From Mytilus edulis (Eukaryota > Mollusca > Bivalvia > Mytilida > Mytilidae), in NCBI RefSeq assembly GCF_963676685.1, contig NC_092348.1, positions 15,474,867 through 15,538,866 of the forward strand: DNA of 64,000 nt. Direction: 5' to 3'. This document shows, piece by piece, positions 49,501 through 59,015 of this stretch; position 1 is the first letter of the stretch, and each line of letters opens with the position of its first letter. Made by a program: the position numbers and the translations under genes. The notes beneath the pieces are model-generated. The model saw only the letters and a program-made list of their open reading frames with translations. It searched no databases and was not told where the DNA came from.

Positions 49501-50353
49501 ATGTAAAACAGGCACAAGAAACGGTTTCCAACAAACACCCTCACTGGCCTCAGTTTTTTGTAATACTGAGTATAGTCGCCGTCACGTAAAATTGGCACCA
49601 TGTTTTTTGTCAAATTTTTTTTTAATTTCAGCCGCGTTTACTCAAGATGATGTTTTTCATTTAGCGGAATTAAAATCCTTTCCAAATATCCACTACTGTC
49701 CTACCTTTTATTGTGTTTGCACTGTATAATCCTGACCTTCACATTTTTCAAGATTATTTACATTGTAAAACCGCCATCTTGGTTTCTATGAGGATCCCTT
49801 ATGCCATAACATTCGTTACTCTCTGGTAATATCATTGTCATTGATGATACAATTTCCCGCGCTTTTTACGTAAAGATGACGAAAAGCTCCGAGAGACACA
49901 AGAAAATGGAGAGCACGTGGAACTCCACGGCAACACTTCCTGTAATAACAATGTCGGATTCCACCATACAAAATAATCTTGGATTATGTGAAGGTCAGGA
50001 TTATACAGTGCAAACACAATAAAAGGTAGGACAGTAGTGGATATTTGGACATGATTTTTATTCCGCTAATTGAAAAACATGATCTTTAGTAAACGCGGTC
50101 GATATTTAAGAAAATTTAGACAAAAAACATTGTGCCAATTTTATGTGACGGCGACTTATAGTAGTAATCGTTTACATGTTTACCTTTGTTTTTAAATTAA
50201 TTTAAAACAGATTTATTAAAAAAAAACTTACTTCACAAATTCTATTCCCTTCCCGAACTTTGGATCAAAACCGTATCGTTTTTTATTGTACTCTGTATTC
50301 AGTCCATATACAGTAAAATAAACGAAAGAGAACAACAACAAAAAGGAAAACAT
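43458..50353 (-). CDS. CTSZ: Cathepsin Z (cathepsin X) precursor, complete, seven coding exons
   Basis: Lysosomal C1A cysteine protease; the human enzyme is a carboxypeptidase. Coding exons: 50353-50232, 49081-48963, 48043-47819, 47222-47072, 45680-45605, 44861-44769, 43580-43458. They sum to 909 bp, or 302 residues plus stop (human: 303). All junction phases agree. Start [13 protein letters not shown] is a signal peptide of about 17 residues, followed by a short propeptide (~18-54) and the mature enzyme from about L55 (LPQNWDWRN). The mini-loop HIP (77-79) typical of cathepsin Z is present. The triad is C85 (CGSCWA), H234 (VNHIVSV) and N256 (RNSWG). Sequons occur at N65 (NGT) and N177 (NYT). 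The propeptide has no cysteine and no RGD, unlike human. The exon 3 donor is weak (AAG|GTCTCT). A partial duplicate of exon 3 lies in intron 2. Introns hold several repeats. Confidence 0.96.
43851..44130 (+). repeat. Repeat family C, copy 2, in cathepsin Z intron 6
   Basis: Begins AAGAATGTGTCCCAAGTACA TGGATGCCCCAC and ends GTGGGGCATAAA, giving inverse ends TGCCCCAC/GTGGGGCA. An ACGAACAGACGGACGAACGA stretch precedes the 3' end. Confidence 0.85.
44325..44590 (+). repeat. Repeat family C, copy 3, in cathepsin Z intron 6
   Basis: Same order as copy 2 (AAGAATGTGTCCATAGTACA ... TAGGGCATAAAAA) but more diverged, with a GACAGACTGACAATGAATGG stretch in place of the ACGAACGG run. Confidence 0.8.
44769..44861 (-). 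CDS. CTSZ: Cathepsin Z coding exon 6: catalytic His and Asn
   Basis: 93 bp, phase 0 at both ends, acceptor TTTTTTTTTACAG and donor GTAAGT. Encodes [17 protein letters not shown] and [14 protein letters not shown], which carry H234 and N256. Confidence 0.94.
45605..45680 (-). CDS. CTSZ: Cathepsin Z coding exon 5
   Basis: 76 bp, acceptor ATATTTTAG and donor GTAAAT. Encodes [20 protein letters not shown] then HFFAM, matching the human CGIMATERLANYTGGIY segment just before the active-site histidine. Confidence 0.93.
45890..46078. repeat. Long hairpin element in cathepsin Z intron 4
   Basis: The arms GGAGATAACAATATTGTATT...GATGGTCGCAAAT (45901-45963) and its complement (46011-46070) pair over ~60 bp with few mismatches around a ~45-bp loop containing CTCTCCGCTAACGCGTCGCC. 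Confidence 0.85.
46097..46399. repeat. MITE-like element with TAAGGATGTACTTA ends in cathepsin Z intron 4
   Basis: A 14-bp perfect terminal inverted repeat (TAAGGATGTACTTA at 46097 and TAAGTACATCCTTA ending 46399); 303 bp. Subterminal GAGGTTATG/CCAAAACCTCA are also partly inverse. No clear target duplication. Confidence 0.7.
47072..47222 (-). CDS. CTSZ: Cathepsin Z coding exon 4
   Basis: 151 bp, acceptor TTTTAAAG and donor GTAAGA. Encodes [37 protein letters not shown] and [11 protein letters not shown]. Contains several disulphide cysteines and the conserved NYTLW glycosylation site. Confidence 0.94.
47819..48043 (-). CDS. CTSZ: Cathepsin Z coding exon 3: active-site cysteine
   Basis: 225 bp. 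Opens with the codons for [18 protein letters not shown] and continues through [19 protein letters not shown] and [16 protein letters not shown], very close to human. The acceptor is TTTATTTACAG. The donor is only GT-conforming (GTCTCT), but the position is fixed by phase and by the next exon ([10 protein letters not shown]). Confidence 0.95.
48085..48198 (-). pseudogene. Truncated tandem copy of cathepsin Z exon 3 (active-site exon) in intron 2
   Basis: A second version of the exon 3 acceptor and the first ~78 coding bases lies 122 bp upstream of the real exon. Its acceptor TTTTAATTACAG is at 48166, and the coding copy runs from 48165 to about 48088. It reads [18 protein letters not shown], then VKCKGVWPS, where the real exon has IKRKGAWPS. 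Identity is about 90% by eye over the coding part, and about 30 bp of preceding intron are duplicated too. The second half of the exon and its donor are missing. A GTAAAG at 48102-48097 could act as a cryptic donor. Substitutions in otherwise conserved residues (R to C, A to V) suggest it is not constrained. Confidence 0.85.
48963..49081 (-). CDS. CTSZ: Cathepsin Z coding exon 2: end of propeptide, mature N-terminus, HIP loop
   Basis: 119 bp between acceptor TTTTCCAG and donor GTAAGG. Reads [20 protein letters not shown], then ...RNQHIPQ with one base of the next Tyr codon. The PRPHE-like, LP.(N/S)WDWRN and RNQHIPQYCGSCWA-type order is diagnostic of cathepsin Z rather than cathepsin B, L or C. 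Confidence 0.93.
49572..50160. mobile_element. Long-terminal-inverted-repeat element in cathepsin Z intron 1
   Basis: The left arm (about 49575-49745, starting GTCGCCGTCACGTAAAATTG) is an inverted, slightly diverged copy of the right arm (about 49985-50156). Arms are ~170 bp with a ~240-bp centre. I could not settle the target duplication. The shape resembles the Mutator-like elements elsewhere in the window. Confidence 0.75.
50232..50353 (-). CDS. CTSZ: Cathepsin Z coding exon 1: signal peptide and start of propeptide
   Basis: 122 bp, phase 2 end (GTGAA|GTAAGT). Encodes the hydrophobic signal and the propeptide start [19 protein letters not shown]. The frame also has an ATG at 50410, but the downstream ATG at 50353 begins directly at the hydrophobic signal, so I prefer it. 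Confidence 0.9.
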
Positions 50354-50384
50354 TTTCTGATTGTTTATCAAGTGAGTTGTGTTT

Positions 50385-50394
50385 ATCACGTGCC
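50385..50394 (-). promoter_or_regulatory. CLEAR-like E-box upstream of cathepsin Z
   Basis: The minus strand reads GGCACGTGAT, one base from the GTCACGTGAY consensus bound by TFEB/MITF-type factors at lysosomal genes. It lies about 32 bp before the chosen ATG. The transcription start is unknown, so it could sit in the promoter or the 5' UTR. Confidence 0.35.
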
Positions 50395-50405
50395 AAATCG
50401 ATGTC

Positions 50406-50415
50406 ATCATGTGAT
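50406..50415 (+). promoter_or_regulatory. Second CLEAR-like E-box upstream of cathepsin Z
   Basis: ATCATGTGAT, one base from GTCAYGTGAY, about 11 bp from the first E-box. The pairing is suggestive only. Confidence 0.3.
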
Positions 50416-51698
50416 ACTACAAAATTTAACCTATAACCAATCAGTTATTATTTGAAATGCAGCCTACGATGTACGCGAAAAAAATATTTTAATACTAAAA
50501 AAAGGCCATATCTAAGAACCTTGCAATAAACTTCTGATTAAAAGCTAGACAGTGGTTTTTTTCCGGTTTTGAATAAAAATATTTTCATAACAAGAAAAAA
50601 AAAGAAACAAATATTGAGCATCCATTTGTTGCAATGAAATCATATCTAAACATGTAGTTGACTTGAATTATTTCTAAACTATCTATCTGTAAGTCTAATG
50701 CAACATGTATGCATAAGAATACAACTACAATTCTGGACAAAGAAAGATAACTGAAATTTTAAAAGATGATTTTAACAATGACATCATTGATATTTTTAGA
50801 AAAGATAATAGATTACTGTACCTTGGAAAAGTTATGCTATTTTGTTGATAAGTATAACATCATTTTGTGACTTGAATATCTGAACATATATTTCATTGCA
50901 ACATTTCTGGAAATGTTCATGGACAGGATGTTTAGAATGTTTCGACCAATGTATATATTTTGTTTCTAAATGTATTAGTGAATTCAAATGCATCTATCAC
51001 GATCTACGATTTTGTACAAATGGTAATAAAAAGTCGGAGGACTAATGTACCAAACTCTGAGGAAAACTCTAAACGGAAAGTCCCTAAGCAATGGCACTGA
51101 AAATCAAAAGCTCAAACACCTCAAACGAAAGGATACCAACTGTCCTATTTCTGACTTGGTAACGTGATGATACATTTTCATGGAAAAGGTTTTATATCTA
51201 GCTAAACCTCTCACTTGTATGACAGTCGCATAGAACTTCATTATATTCTAATATGATGTCCTTATTATGTCCATGTTATAAATGGCACACAATGTGTTTG
51301 ACACACAAATTATATTCTCGTTATTTTCATTGTTATTCTCATAAAATATATACATTTTAGCAGCTTATATAACATTTTATTATATATTGTTTATCAAACA
51401 TTATGTATTTACCCTGCTTGTAGTTTTTAAACTTATTAGATATACAAATGTAATTTAAAGAATCAAGGGGAGGAAACGAGAACGGCATTTTAAAGTTATT
51501 TCCGTACGCTTCGACCTATACAAATACTATATTTGTCCTATTAGAATAGAAATAATTCCTTTATGTCATGCTCTTTGTTCATTTAAACATGGGTAGGCGT
51601 TATATTTGATCAATTTTTATAATCGATTTATGAATTTCGAACAGCGGTATACTACTGTTAACTTTATTTATTTTATTTGTCTATGTGTCTTGTGTACA
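50416..51698. other. Upstream flank of cathepsin Z, no gene seen
   Basis: AT-rich; no repeat termini recognised. Confidence 0.45.
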
Positions 51699-53412
51699 TT
51701 AAATAAAGTGTTTCCACTGCTCAGCTTGTTCCATCATTAGGTGGATCCCCTCTTTTCGAATGTTTCGGCGCTGTAGCTCTTCAACTGCTCTTCTCTTCTT
51801 CTTCCTCCATACCCAACCAGAAGCTTCATCTGCCTGTTTCCCAACTTTTCCAACAAATTTTTTTTCTATTCCAGTTAGTTCAAGGGACCCCAATGCTCTC
51901 CAAAACGTTTGAGAAACAAAGCCTTTACATTCTTCCTCCACTGGAAAATACCATGTCCTCCTATTCTTCTCTTGGATGTCTGTTACCAATTCCTGGTACT
52001 TGACAAGCTTTCTCTCATTGGCTTCTTCAAGTCTTGTTTCCCATGGCACTGTTAGCTCTACAAGAATGACATGTCTGCTGATTCTGGACCACAGAACAAT
52101 GATTGGTCGGAGGGTTGTTGTTAAAATCTGTCTTGGGAAGGTAGTCTTTCCCCCAACGTCGACTTGCATCCCCCAGTCATTTGCTGTTGCGCTGCTACAA
52201 TTACCAATGACCTTGCTGTATGTGTTTCTTGATGACTCTCCGCCTCTTTTGATGAAGTTGATGAACTTTTGACCCTTCTCAATCTTAGTTTCTTCCTCTT
52301 CTGTGTGTCCAAGACTGCTGCTATTTCTAGAAGGACTTGGTCAAGACGACATAGCATGTTCTAGGTTTGCTGGCTTACCGCACAACTTACAACTAGGGTC
52401 TACAATCAGTTTCCACATTGCAAGGTTTTTGGGTGTTGGTAGTACGTCGTATACTGATCTTAGTAAGAAGCTTATTGTCTGGCACTCCATTCTCCACATC
52501 TCGAGATCTCATGCCAACTAATCTCTCTTGGTCTTGCCATTTCCCATTTGTTATATTGCCCTTGTTGTTTTATACTGACGGCTCTTACTTGTCGATCTTC
52601 TTCTCCAACTTCTTGCTGAACAGGTTCCCTTCTATGTCTTGCATCTCCTGACTGCCATAATGGTTGTTGAATGTTGCCAAAACCAAGTCGCCCTGATGTT
52701 ACCATTCCCACTATGTCTCTATGTCTTTAATAATAGGCTATCTGCATCTTCAACAGCGCTCTTGGTCACCCATTTCTTTCCTTCCTGTCCTGACATCAAC
52801 ATTTGCCTCTTTCACCTTGTCATCCTTACTGTCTCTTAGCATCATAACTTGTCTGTTTTTTGTGTGACTTAAAATCCTCTGTAATAAAAGACAGTGGTAA
52901 TTGAAGTTTTGAACTGGTGCTTGAACTGGTGCTGTACAAGCCAATGCTGCTAAAACTCTTTAAAACCCCAATTCATTTGCGTAAGTGTCTGTTGAACATC
53001 CTCTCTAAACGTTCAACCTTGGTAAGAGATACTTCGTACATCAACAAAGGCCATCCTATGGTTATATTCCATCCTGATAGCACCCCGCCATGTAATTCCC
53101 AGCTAAACCCGGCTTGTCAATTATGTCCATGCATTCACTTTCCTGCCTGTGATACCATCTCATCTACACTTTCTCTGTCGTTCAAGAAGTCTCTAGACCA
53201 CTTGCCCAAGATTTGACTGGTTTCTCCATGATTGTTGGAATGAAGTCTCCTCCAATTCTGATCCTTCTGTCCTGCACCTTTCTTTTCTTTAATATCAGAC
53301 TCCTTGACTTTGGAGGATTGAACTTCATACGTGGACAGTCTATAAGCTCACCTAGATCTTGCAGCATCCACTTGCCTTTCTTATAATTCCGCTTTTTTTT
53401 TTTATAGCGCAT
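51699..53412 (-). pseudogene. Decayed non-LTR retroelement, C-terminal region
   Basis: Broken minus-strand frames line up, in order, with a reverse-transcriptase-type polyprotein I recognise from animal genomes. MKFNPPKSRSLILKKRKV and IPTIMEKPVKS lie at about 53340-53190. MMLRDSKDDKVKEANVDVRT lies at about 52840-52780, then REPVQQEVGEEDRQVRAVS near 52620. The final block LVELTVPWE...KYQELVTDIQ with FVSQTFWRALGSL ends at 51699. The last block resembles the endonuclease-like domain of RLE-type elements, but the expected RPD reads RPI here. At least two frameshifts and internal stops separate the blocks, and the polymerase core is absent. Transcription would end in an AT-rich tail near 51660. 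Confidence 0.75.
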
Positions 53413-53476
53413 GCTATTAGTTTTATGTTGAAACCATTGCGGACTATTTCTTTAAGGCTATTTTTCAATTAGCTTC

Positions 53477-53625
53477 GAGGCCTCGGTAGCCGAGCGGTCT
53501 AAGTAATTACTACTGCTACTAACCAGTCAACACTGAGGTTGTGAGTTCGAACCCCGCTCGTACGAGTGCACTAGACTCCAATCTTGATTGACTATGATTG
53601 TCAGTTTTCGGTACTGACATGATTA
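53477..53625 (+). mobile_element. tRNA-derived SINE, head half
   Basis: GCCTCGGTAGCCGAGCGGTC is an A-box-like tRNA start, and GAGTTCGAACCCCGCTCG (53543-53560) is a B-box/T-arm. The acceptor and anticodon stems do not pair as a working tRNA. GACTCCAATCTTGATTGACT and GTCAGTTTTC follow. The tail of the same SINE appears after the insertion, at 55158. Confidence 0.75.
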
Positions 53626-55157
53626 AACAAACTTTACTAAAATTGTCCGTTTATAAATTTTGAAATTATTATGAAACTAAGGTTTCAACTCCCTCAGGCA
53701 AAGTTGGCTTTAGATGAATTTGGCTATTTATTCTAGGTATTTTTAACATAATTTAATATGGCACTGGCTACGGTTACATGGAAATGTAACAATAATAAAA
53801 ATATTATTGTTACATTGGAGACTAATTGCCGGAATGCAAAGTTGGGTGAGGAACCGATTAATTACAAATGTAACAATAATTACTGAGGCTACGATTACAT
53901 TACGTTATTGTTACATGAAAAACAGCAATGTACGCTAGATTGATTAAACTTTAATCTTCTATAGTTGTATTGCTTCATTCTCATACCCGCCAACTGTCAC
54001 TATTTTCGGGGGATTTCCCCCATGGAGGCTCCCAAGTGGAAATTTTGTAAGAGCAATTTTGTTCACTATTTTAAAGAAAACAATAAATCAGTTAACAATG
54101 GCTATGAGCTTGTTAAAGCATGAAGAAACCAAAAAATCACATTAGAATATATTTGAAGGCCCCCTTGAAGGTTTTGTAGGACTATACGAACCATCTTTCA
54201 CGTAAAACACCCATGGGCATTTTGAAAAGTTGGCAGGTATGCATTCTTTCATATATACTAAACAATACTTGTAATTGAATGCTGATAAATAATAATATTA
54301 TTATTCAACAAATGGTGCACAACTTGAATAGTTTTACTACGTATTAATGGTTTTGATGTTCTTAAAGATACTACTCAAGATTAGGAGTGTGACTGTCAAA
54401 GGCGAACATATAGTTCAATGGTTTCACTTTTTTAAAGTATTTAACTGCACACCTACTCTTATTACTATCATTATACTTTGGACAAATTTTGTTTATGGTG
54501 AAAAAAATAAAACTTGGGATGCGTTTTAAACGAAACTGAAACAATATTAAGACAAACCATATTTCATACAGCTTTATAACTTCACGCAAATTGATAATCA
54601 AAAGCAAAGTTTTCTAACTGTAACTTAAATACTAAGAAATTATGTATGTACACGTATCCGTGGAGGACGTAATTTCGTTCATCAAAAATGTGTCGGACTT
54701 TAAAAACAACTTACTGGATTTGTAGAAATTGTCATTGTAAATAAAAAATTACAGTAAATAAATTGTATGTTATTAATGTATGTAATAAATGTCCTCAACT
54801 TTTATTATTTAGTACATATTACTAGTCCCATCGTACATTGCTTTTTTTCATGTAACAATAACGCAATGTAACCGTAGCCTCAATAATTATTGTTACATTC
54901 GTAATTAAACAGGTCCTTACCCAACCATGCATCCCGGCATTTAGTCTCCAATGTAACAATAATATTTTTATTATTGTTACATTTCCATGTAACCGTAGCC
55001 AGTGCCATTTAATATAGCTCTTCAACGATTTTCGGTACTTATACATCTTCGGAATTCAAATGTTTGGCTTTGAGCGTTCCTGATGAAGGTAAATCCAGAA
55101 AAGCGCTTCGAACGCAATAAATTATTAAACGTGTTGTTTTATATTTTTTCCTATCGA
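53626..55157 (+). repeat. Interspersed repeat splitting the SINE, itself split by the Mutator-like element
   Basis: Left part 53626-53760 (ACTGACATGATTAAACAAAC, GGTTTCAACTCCCTCAGGCA, TTTGGCTATTTATTCTAGGT) and right part 55007-55157 (AGCTCTTCAACGATTTTCGG, GAGCGTTCCTGATGAAGGTA, AATTATTAAACGTGTTG) read as one unit across the 53761-55006 insertion. The exact boundaries with the SINE are approximate. Confidence 0.6.
53761..55006. mobile_element. Non-autonomous Mutator-like element with 160-bp inverted termini
   Basis: Arms 53761-53920 and 54846-55006 are inverted copies. The first ~65 bp are identical, beginning GGCACTGGCTACGGTTACAT, and the arms are about 90% identical overall. A perfect 9-bp direct repeat ATTTAATAT flanks the element (53752-53760 and 55007-55015). 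Each arm contains the motif ATGTAACAATAA or its complement four times. The ~925-bp centre has no convincing coding frame. The 9-bp duplication and long arms suggest a Mutator-like element moved in trans. Confidence 0.88.
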
Positions 55158-55285
55158 AGGTCGGTGGTTTTCTCCGGGCACTCCGGCTTACTTTACAAAT
55201 AAAACTCACGGTCCGCCACGAACTAGCGTAAATGCGGTGCTTAAAAGTGGCGTTAAAACACCAAAAATCAAATCAATTAGCATCT
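55158..55285 (+). mobile_element. tRNA-derived SINE, tail half
   Basis: CCTATCGAAGGTCGGTGGTT then TTCTCCGGGCACTCCGGCTT, GGTCCGCCACGAACTAGCG and AAAGTGGCGTTAAAACACCA, ending in a CAAATCAA-type tail. A related core lies at 36784. Confidence 0.65.
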
Positions 55286-55559
55286 ACATATACATTGGGA
55301 CACGCAAATACATAATGTTACAGGTTTGAAGAGTTTAGCGCGCGTTCGACACTCCCCTTCAATCTGGGTCAGTTGTGCATCAGATCAACACAAACTGTAC
55401 AATACTAAATCTGAAAAGAAAATATGATAAACTGCTATAAACCACACCACTCAAGTTCAGACTCGGCTCCTGACTTGAGATAGACACGTGTTGATTGTAT
55501 ATATCAATATATATACAAAGTATAAAGGATCTTCTATAGGTTTTCTATCTTTCAATATA

Positions 55560-55660
55560 TATTAAAGCTTTTAAGAAGTTAACGCCGCCGCCGCTGCTGG
55601 ATCACTATCCCGCCATATCAAGTTTTCTGGGTTTGAAGTCGCAGGCTGAACAAAAATCAT
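55560..55660 (+). repeat. 3' end of repeat family D
   Basis: AAGCTTTTAAGAAGTTAACG then CCGCCGCCGCTGCTGG, CACTATC...GTCGCAGGCTGAACAAAAATC. Same ending as 58460-58570. Confidence 0.65.
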
Positions 55661-55677
55661 AATTCCTTTATAAATAG

Positions 55678-55717
55678 CTGAGACTATAACAGTATAACTG
55701 TGTTATAGTAGTCTCAG
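55678..55717. repeat. Short palindromic relic of the CTGAGACTACTATAACA MITE
   Basis: CTGAGACTATAACA and TGTTATAGTAGTCTCAG around a 9-bp centre; shares its ends with 59016-59115. Confidence 0.7.
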
Positions 55718-56119
55718 TAAATAGTTGGTTGACAATTTAGATCATGCAGACTTTTTTGGAGATCTTATTATGCTGACAATTTTTGATTGCTATTACAGTT
55801 TCTTTCATTCTAGTTTCGTTTTATCGAAAAATAGAAAATAGGAAAGATCAGCTTACAAGACAAGAACAAAAACTTCTTTACATGGTCAATTGATGATTTC
55901 AGTCATGTTGACTTATTTGTACAAAATATAGTTGACCTATGGCTTATAAATTATAAGAAACAGACTTGACCAAGACTACACAAAGTGGTGCCTCACAAGT
56001 AACTGTATTATAACATCGTCAACATATGACTTTCTTTGAGATATTATTGTGTCTGGGAGACACAATTGATGCCCCCGCAGATGCAAAGTGTTATTCTAAA
56101 ATGACAATAACAGTTTTAA

Positions 56120-56935
56120 AACCTCTTATACCCCAAAAATGACAATGTTCAACTATCTCTCAAAAGAGCAAATATTAATAAAAATCAAAACCCTGACCAC
56201 ATGCACACCTTCAATATATGTAAAAACAGCCAGCAAGGGGAAAACACAAAAACTTAACTTTGACCACTGAACCATGATAATGAGGTTAAGGTCAGATGAC
56301 ACCTGCCAGTTGGACATGTGCACCTTACCATCATTCAATACACCAATTATAGTAGACCTAATGCATACACTATAAAAAAAATTCAGACCAAAACACAAAC
56401 ACTTAACTATAACGACAGAACCATGAAAATGAGGTCAAGGTCAGATGACACCTGCCAGTTGGACATGTACACCTTTAAATCCTTCCATACAACAAATATA
56501 CTAGACCTATTGCTTAAAGTATCTGAGATATGGACTTGACCATCAAAACTTAACCTTGTTCACTGATCCATAAAATGAGGTCGAGGTCAAGTGAAAACTG
56601 CCTGATGGGCATGAGGACCTTGCAAGGTACACACATACCAAATATAGTTGCCCTATCACTATAATAAGAGAGAAATTAACATTACAAAAAATCTTAGTTT
56701 TTTTCCAAGTAGTCACTGAACCATGAAAATGAGGTCAAGGACAATGAACATGTGACAGACTGAAACTTCGCAACATAAGGCATCTATATACAAAGTATGA
56801 AGCATCCAGGTCTTCCACCTTCTAAAATATAAAGCTTTTAAAAGAAGTTAGTTAACGTTGCCACTGCTGAATCACTATCTCTATGTCGAGCTTTCTGCAA
56901 CATACATCACAGGCTCGACAAAAATCAGCAAAAAT
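56120..56935 (+). repeat. Repeat family D, several tandem core units
   Basis: CCATGAAAATGAGGTCAAGG and CACCTGCCAGTTGGACATG recur at ~130-150 bp steps. It ends with AAGCTTTTAAAAGAAGTTAG and GCAACATACATCACAGGCTCG. Confidence 0.75.
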
Positions 56936-57684
56936 TTAAATTTACACCTATGTCAACTTTTTTGCAACAAACATTTCAACTAAAAAAATTAAGCCAATTG
57001 AGCTATTGTATAACTTGGTGTTTATCATTGCTGTTTTAGTATTTTCAGTTGTCATAAACTTTAAAAGAAATCTGTTATTGGCTACATCTACCATAAATTT
57101 ATATAAATATATTATAATACCAATGTCATAACAGAGGCTCAAAAAATGAAACACCCAAGTATTTGTCTTAACATACAAGGCATTGATCTAAATTTGTAAA
57201 CATTCTAACCTTATGCATATTACTCCTGCTCAGCACCCCCTCTCCCTAATCATATCACTTTATTTTTATTTTAAGGAACTTAATGTCTAAAAAACAACTC
57301 CTGTAACTTTACAAAAATGGTAACTCAAAAAAAAATATAAAAAAATCCATTTATCAGTAAAATGCTGTATTAAATAGAATAGAAAATCAAACATTTTCTT
57401 GTTTGTATGTTTTCTAACTTTGCAAAATAAGGGGAGATAACTCAAATATTAAACTTGCCTATTTTGTTTTATAGCAAGAAATTGAATCACGTGACCATTA
57501 ATTTGATTTTCTAAAAGTATATAAAATAAATTATCTTCTTTATTTTGATATCGCAATTCCTCTGTTTAGTTTCTTCTATAACACAAAGTTTTTTTTTTTT
57601 TGACAAATTGACACAACCTTTCGATTGAAGAAAAAAGCTAGATGTTACCCATACATTTTGTTATATTTGTGTTAGATAAAAAAA

Positions 57685-58575
57685 ACAAGAGTGCACACGC
57701 TGAAATGTCTCACCTTCTTTACTAGTCATTGATATTATGTTGATAGTCCTAAATATAAAGCTTTATTACAACTGTCACATAAACTTAACATTAACAAAGA
57801 AAGTTAAACATTGAACAATGAACATAAAAAATGAGGTCAAGGTCAGATGACCAAGCCAGGCAGACATGTAAAGCTAACAATTCTTCCATACAACAAATAT
57901 AGTTGACCTATTACTTATAGTTTAAGCCTTTGAAAAACAGACCAAAACACAAAAACTTAACACTGAGCATTGAGCAATGAAAAGTTCAAATAAAACCTGC
58001 ACGACTGACATATAGACCATAATATATTTCCATACACCAAATATAGTTGACATATTGCATATAGTATTAGAAAAAAAGACCAAAACTGTAAAACTTAACT
58101 TTTGACCACTGAACCATGAAAATGAGGTCAAGGTCAGATGACACCTGCCAGCTAGACATGTACACCTTACAATCATTCCATACACCAAATATAGTATACC
58201 TACTGCATACAGTATAAGAAAAACAGACCAAAACACAAAAACTTAACTATAACCACTGAACCATGAAAATAAGGTCAAGGTAAGATTACACCTGCCAGTC
58301 GGACATGTACACCTTACAGTCCTTCTATATACCGAATATACAAGACCTATTGCTTATAGTATCTGAGATATGGACATGACCACTAAAACTTAACCTTGTT
58401 TACTGATCCATGAAATAAGGTCGAGGTCAAGTGAAAACTATCTGACGAGCATAAGGACCTTATAAAGCTTTTAAGAAGTCAGCTTACGCCGCCACCACCA
58501 CCGCCGCTGTGGAATCTCTATCCCTATGTCAAGCTTTCTGCAACAAAAGTCGCAGGCTCGGCAAAAATCCCAACA
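57685..58575 (+). mobile_element. Repeat family D, near-complete copy
   Basis: Begins AACAAGAGTGCACACGCTGA AATGTCTCACC. At least four core units of ~130-150 bp follow (GAGGTCAAGGTCAGATGACA, ACACCAAATATAGT, CAGACCAAAACACAAAAACT). It ends AAGCTTTTAAGAAGTCAGCT, (CCA/CCG)n (58489-58511) and GCAACAAAAGTCGCAGGCTC. No coding frame. Confidence 0.78.
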
Positions 58576-59015
58576 GTAACAAGCTACGTGTAGATCATAT
58601 GTCAGATGACATAAGCCAAAAGTATAATATGTTATCAAAGAAAAATAATGTTATCAAAAATGTGTCCCTTTTGCCTTTATGAGGTTATGAGGGGCCTGAT
58701 TGGGGAGGGGGTTTCATCACGATTCACGAGTTAATTTTTTTGTCAATCACGATTCACAGAAAATAATCACAGATCGAAATATAAAAAAAATCATTTGAAA
58801 AACAGATCTCGGTAGCGAAAAATGCGCAGATCACGAAGAACGAAAATAACCCGTCAGGCCTCTCCTTTATGACTTGGACAGGCCGATGCATAGAGAATTG
58901 TCCATCCTGTGTAATAGCTGATTATGAATGTCTGCCAAACACTCATCAGCTAATTCATATGCATATTCAGGATGGGTTAATCTCATATGAATATTTACCC
59001 TAATTTGTACTAGAC

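Noticed and set aside
53477-53560. Possible tRNA gene
   Set aside because: A-box and B-box sequences are present, but the acceptor, anticodon and T stems do not pair properly and SINE body sequence follows. It is a tRNA-derived SINE head.
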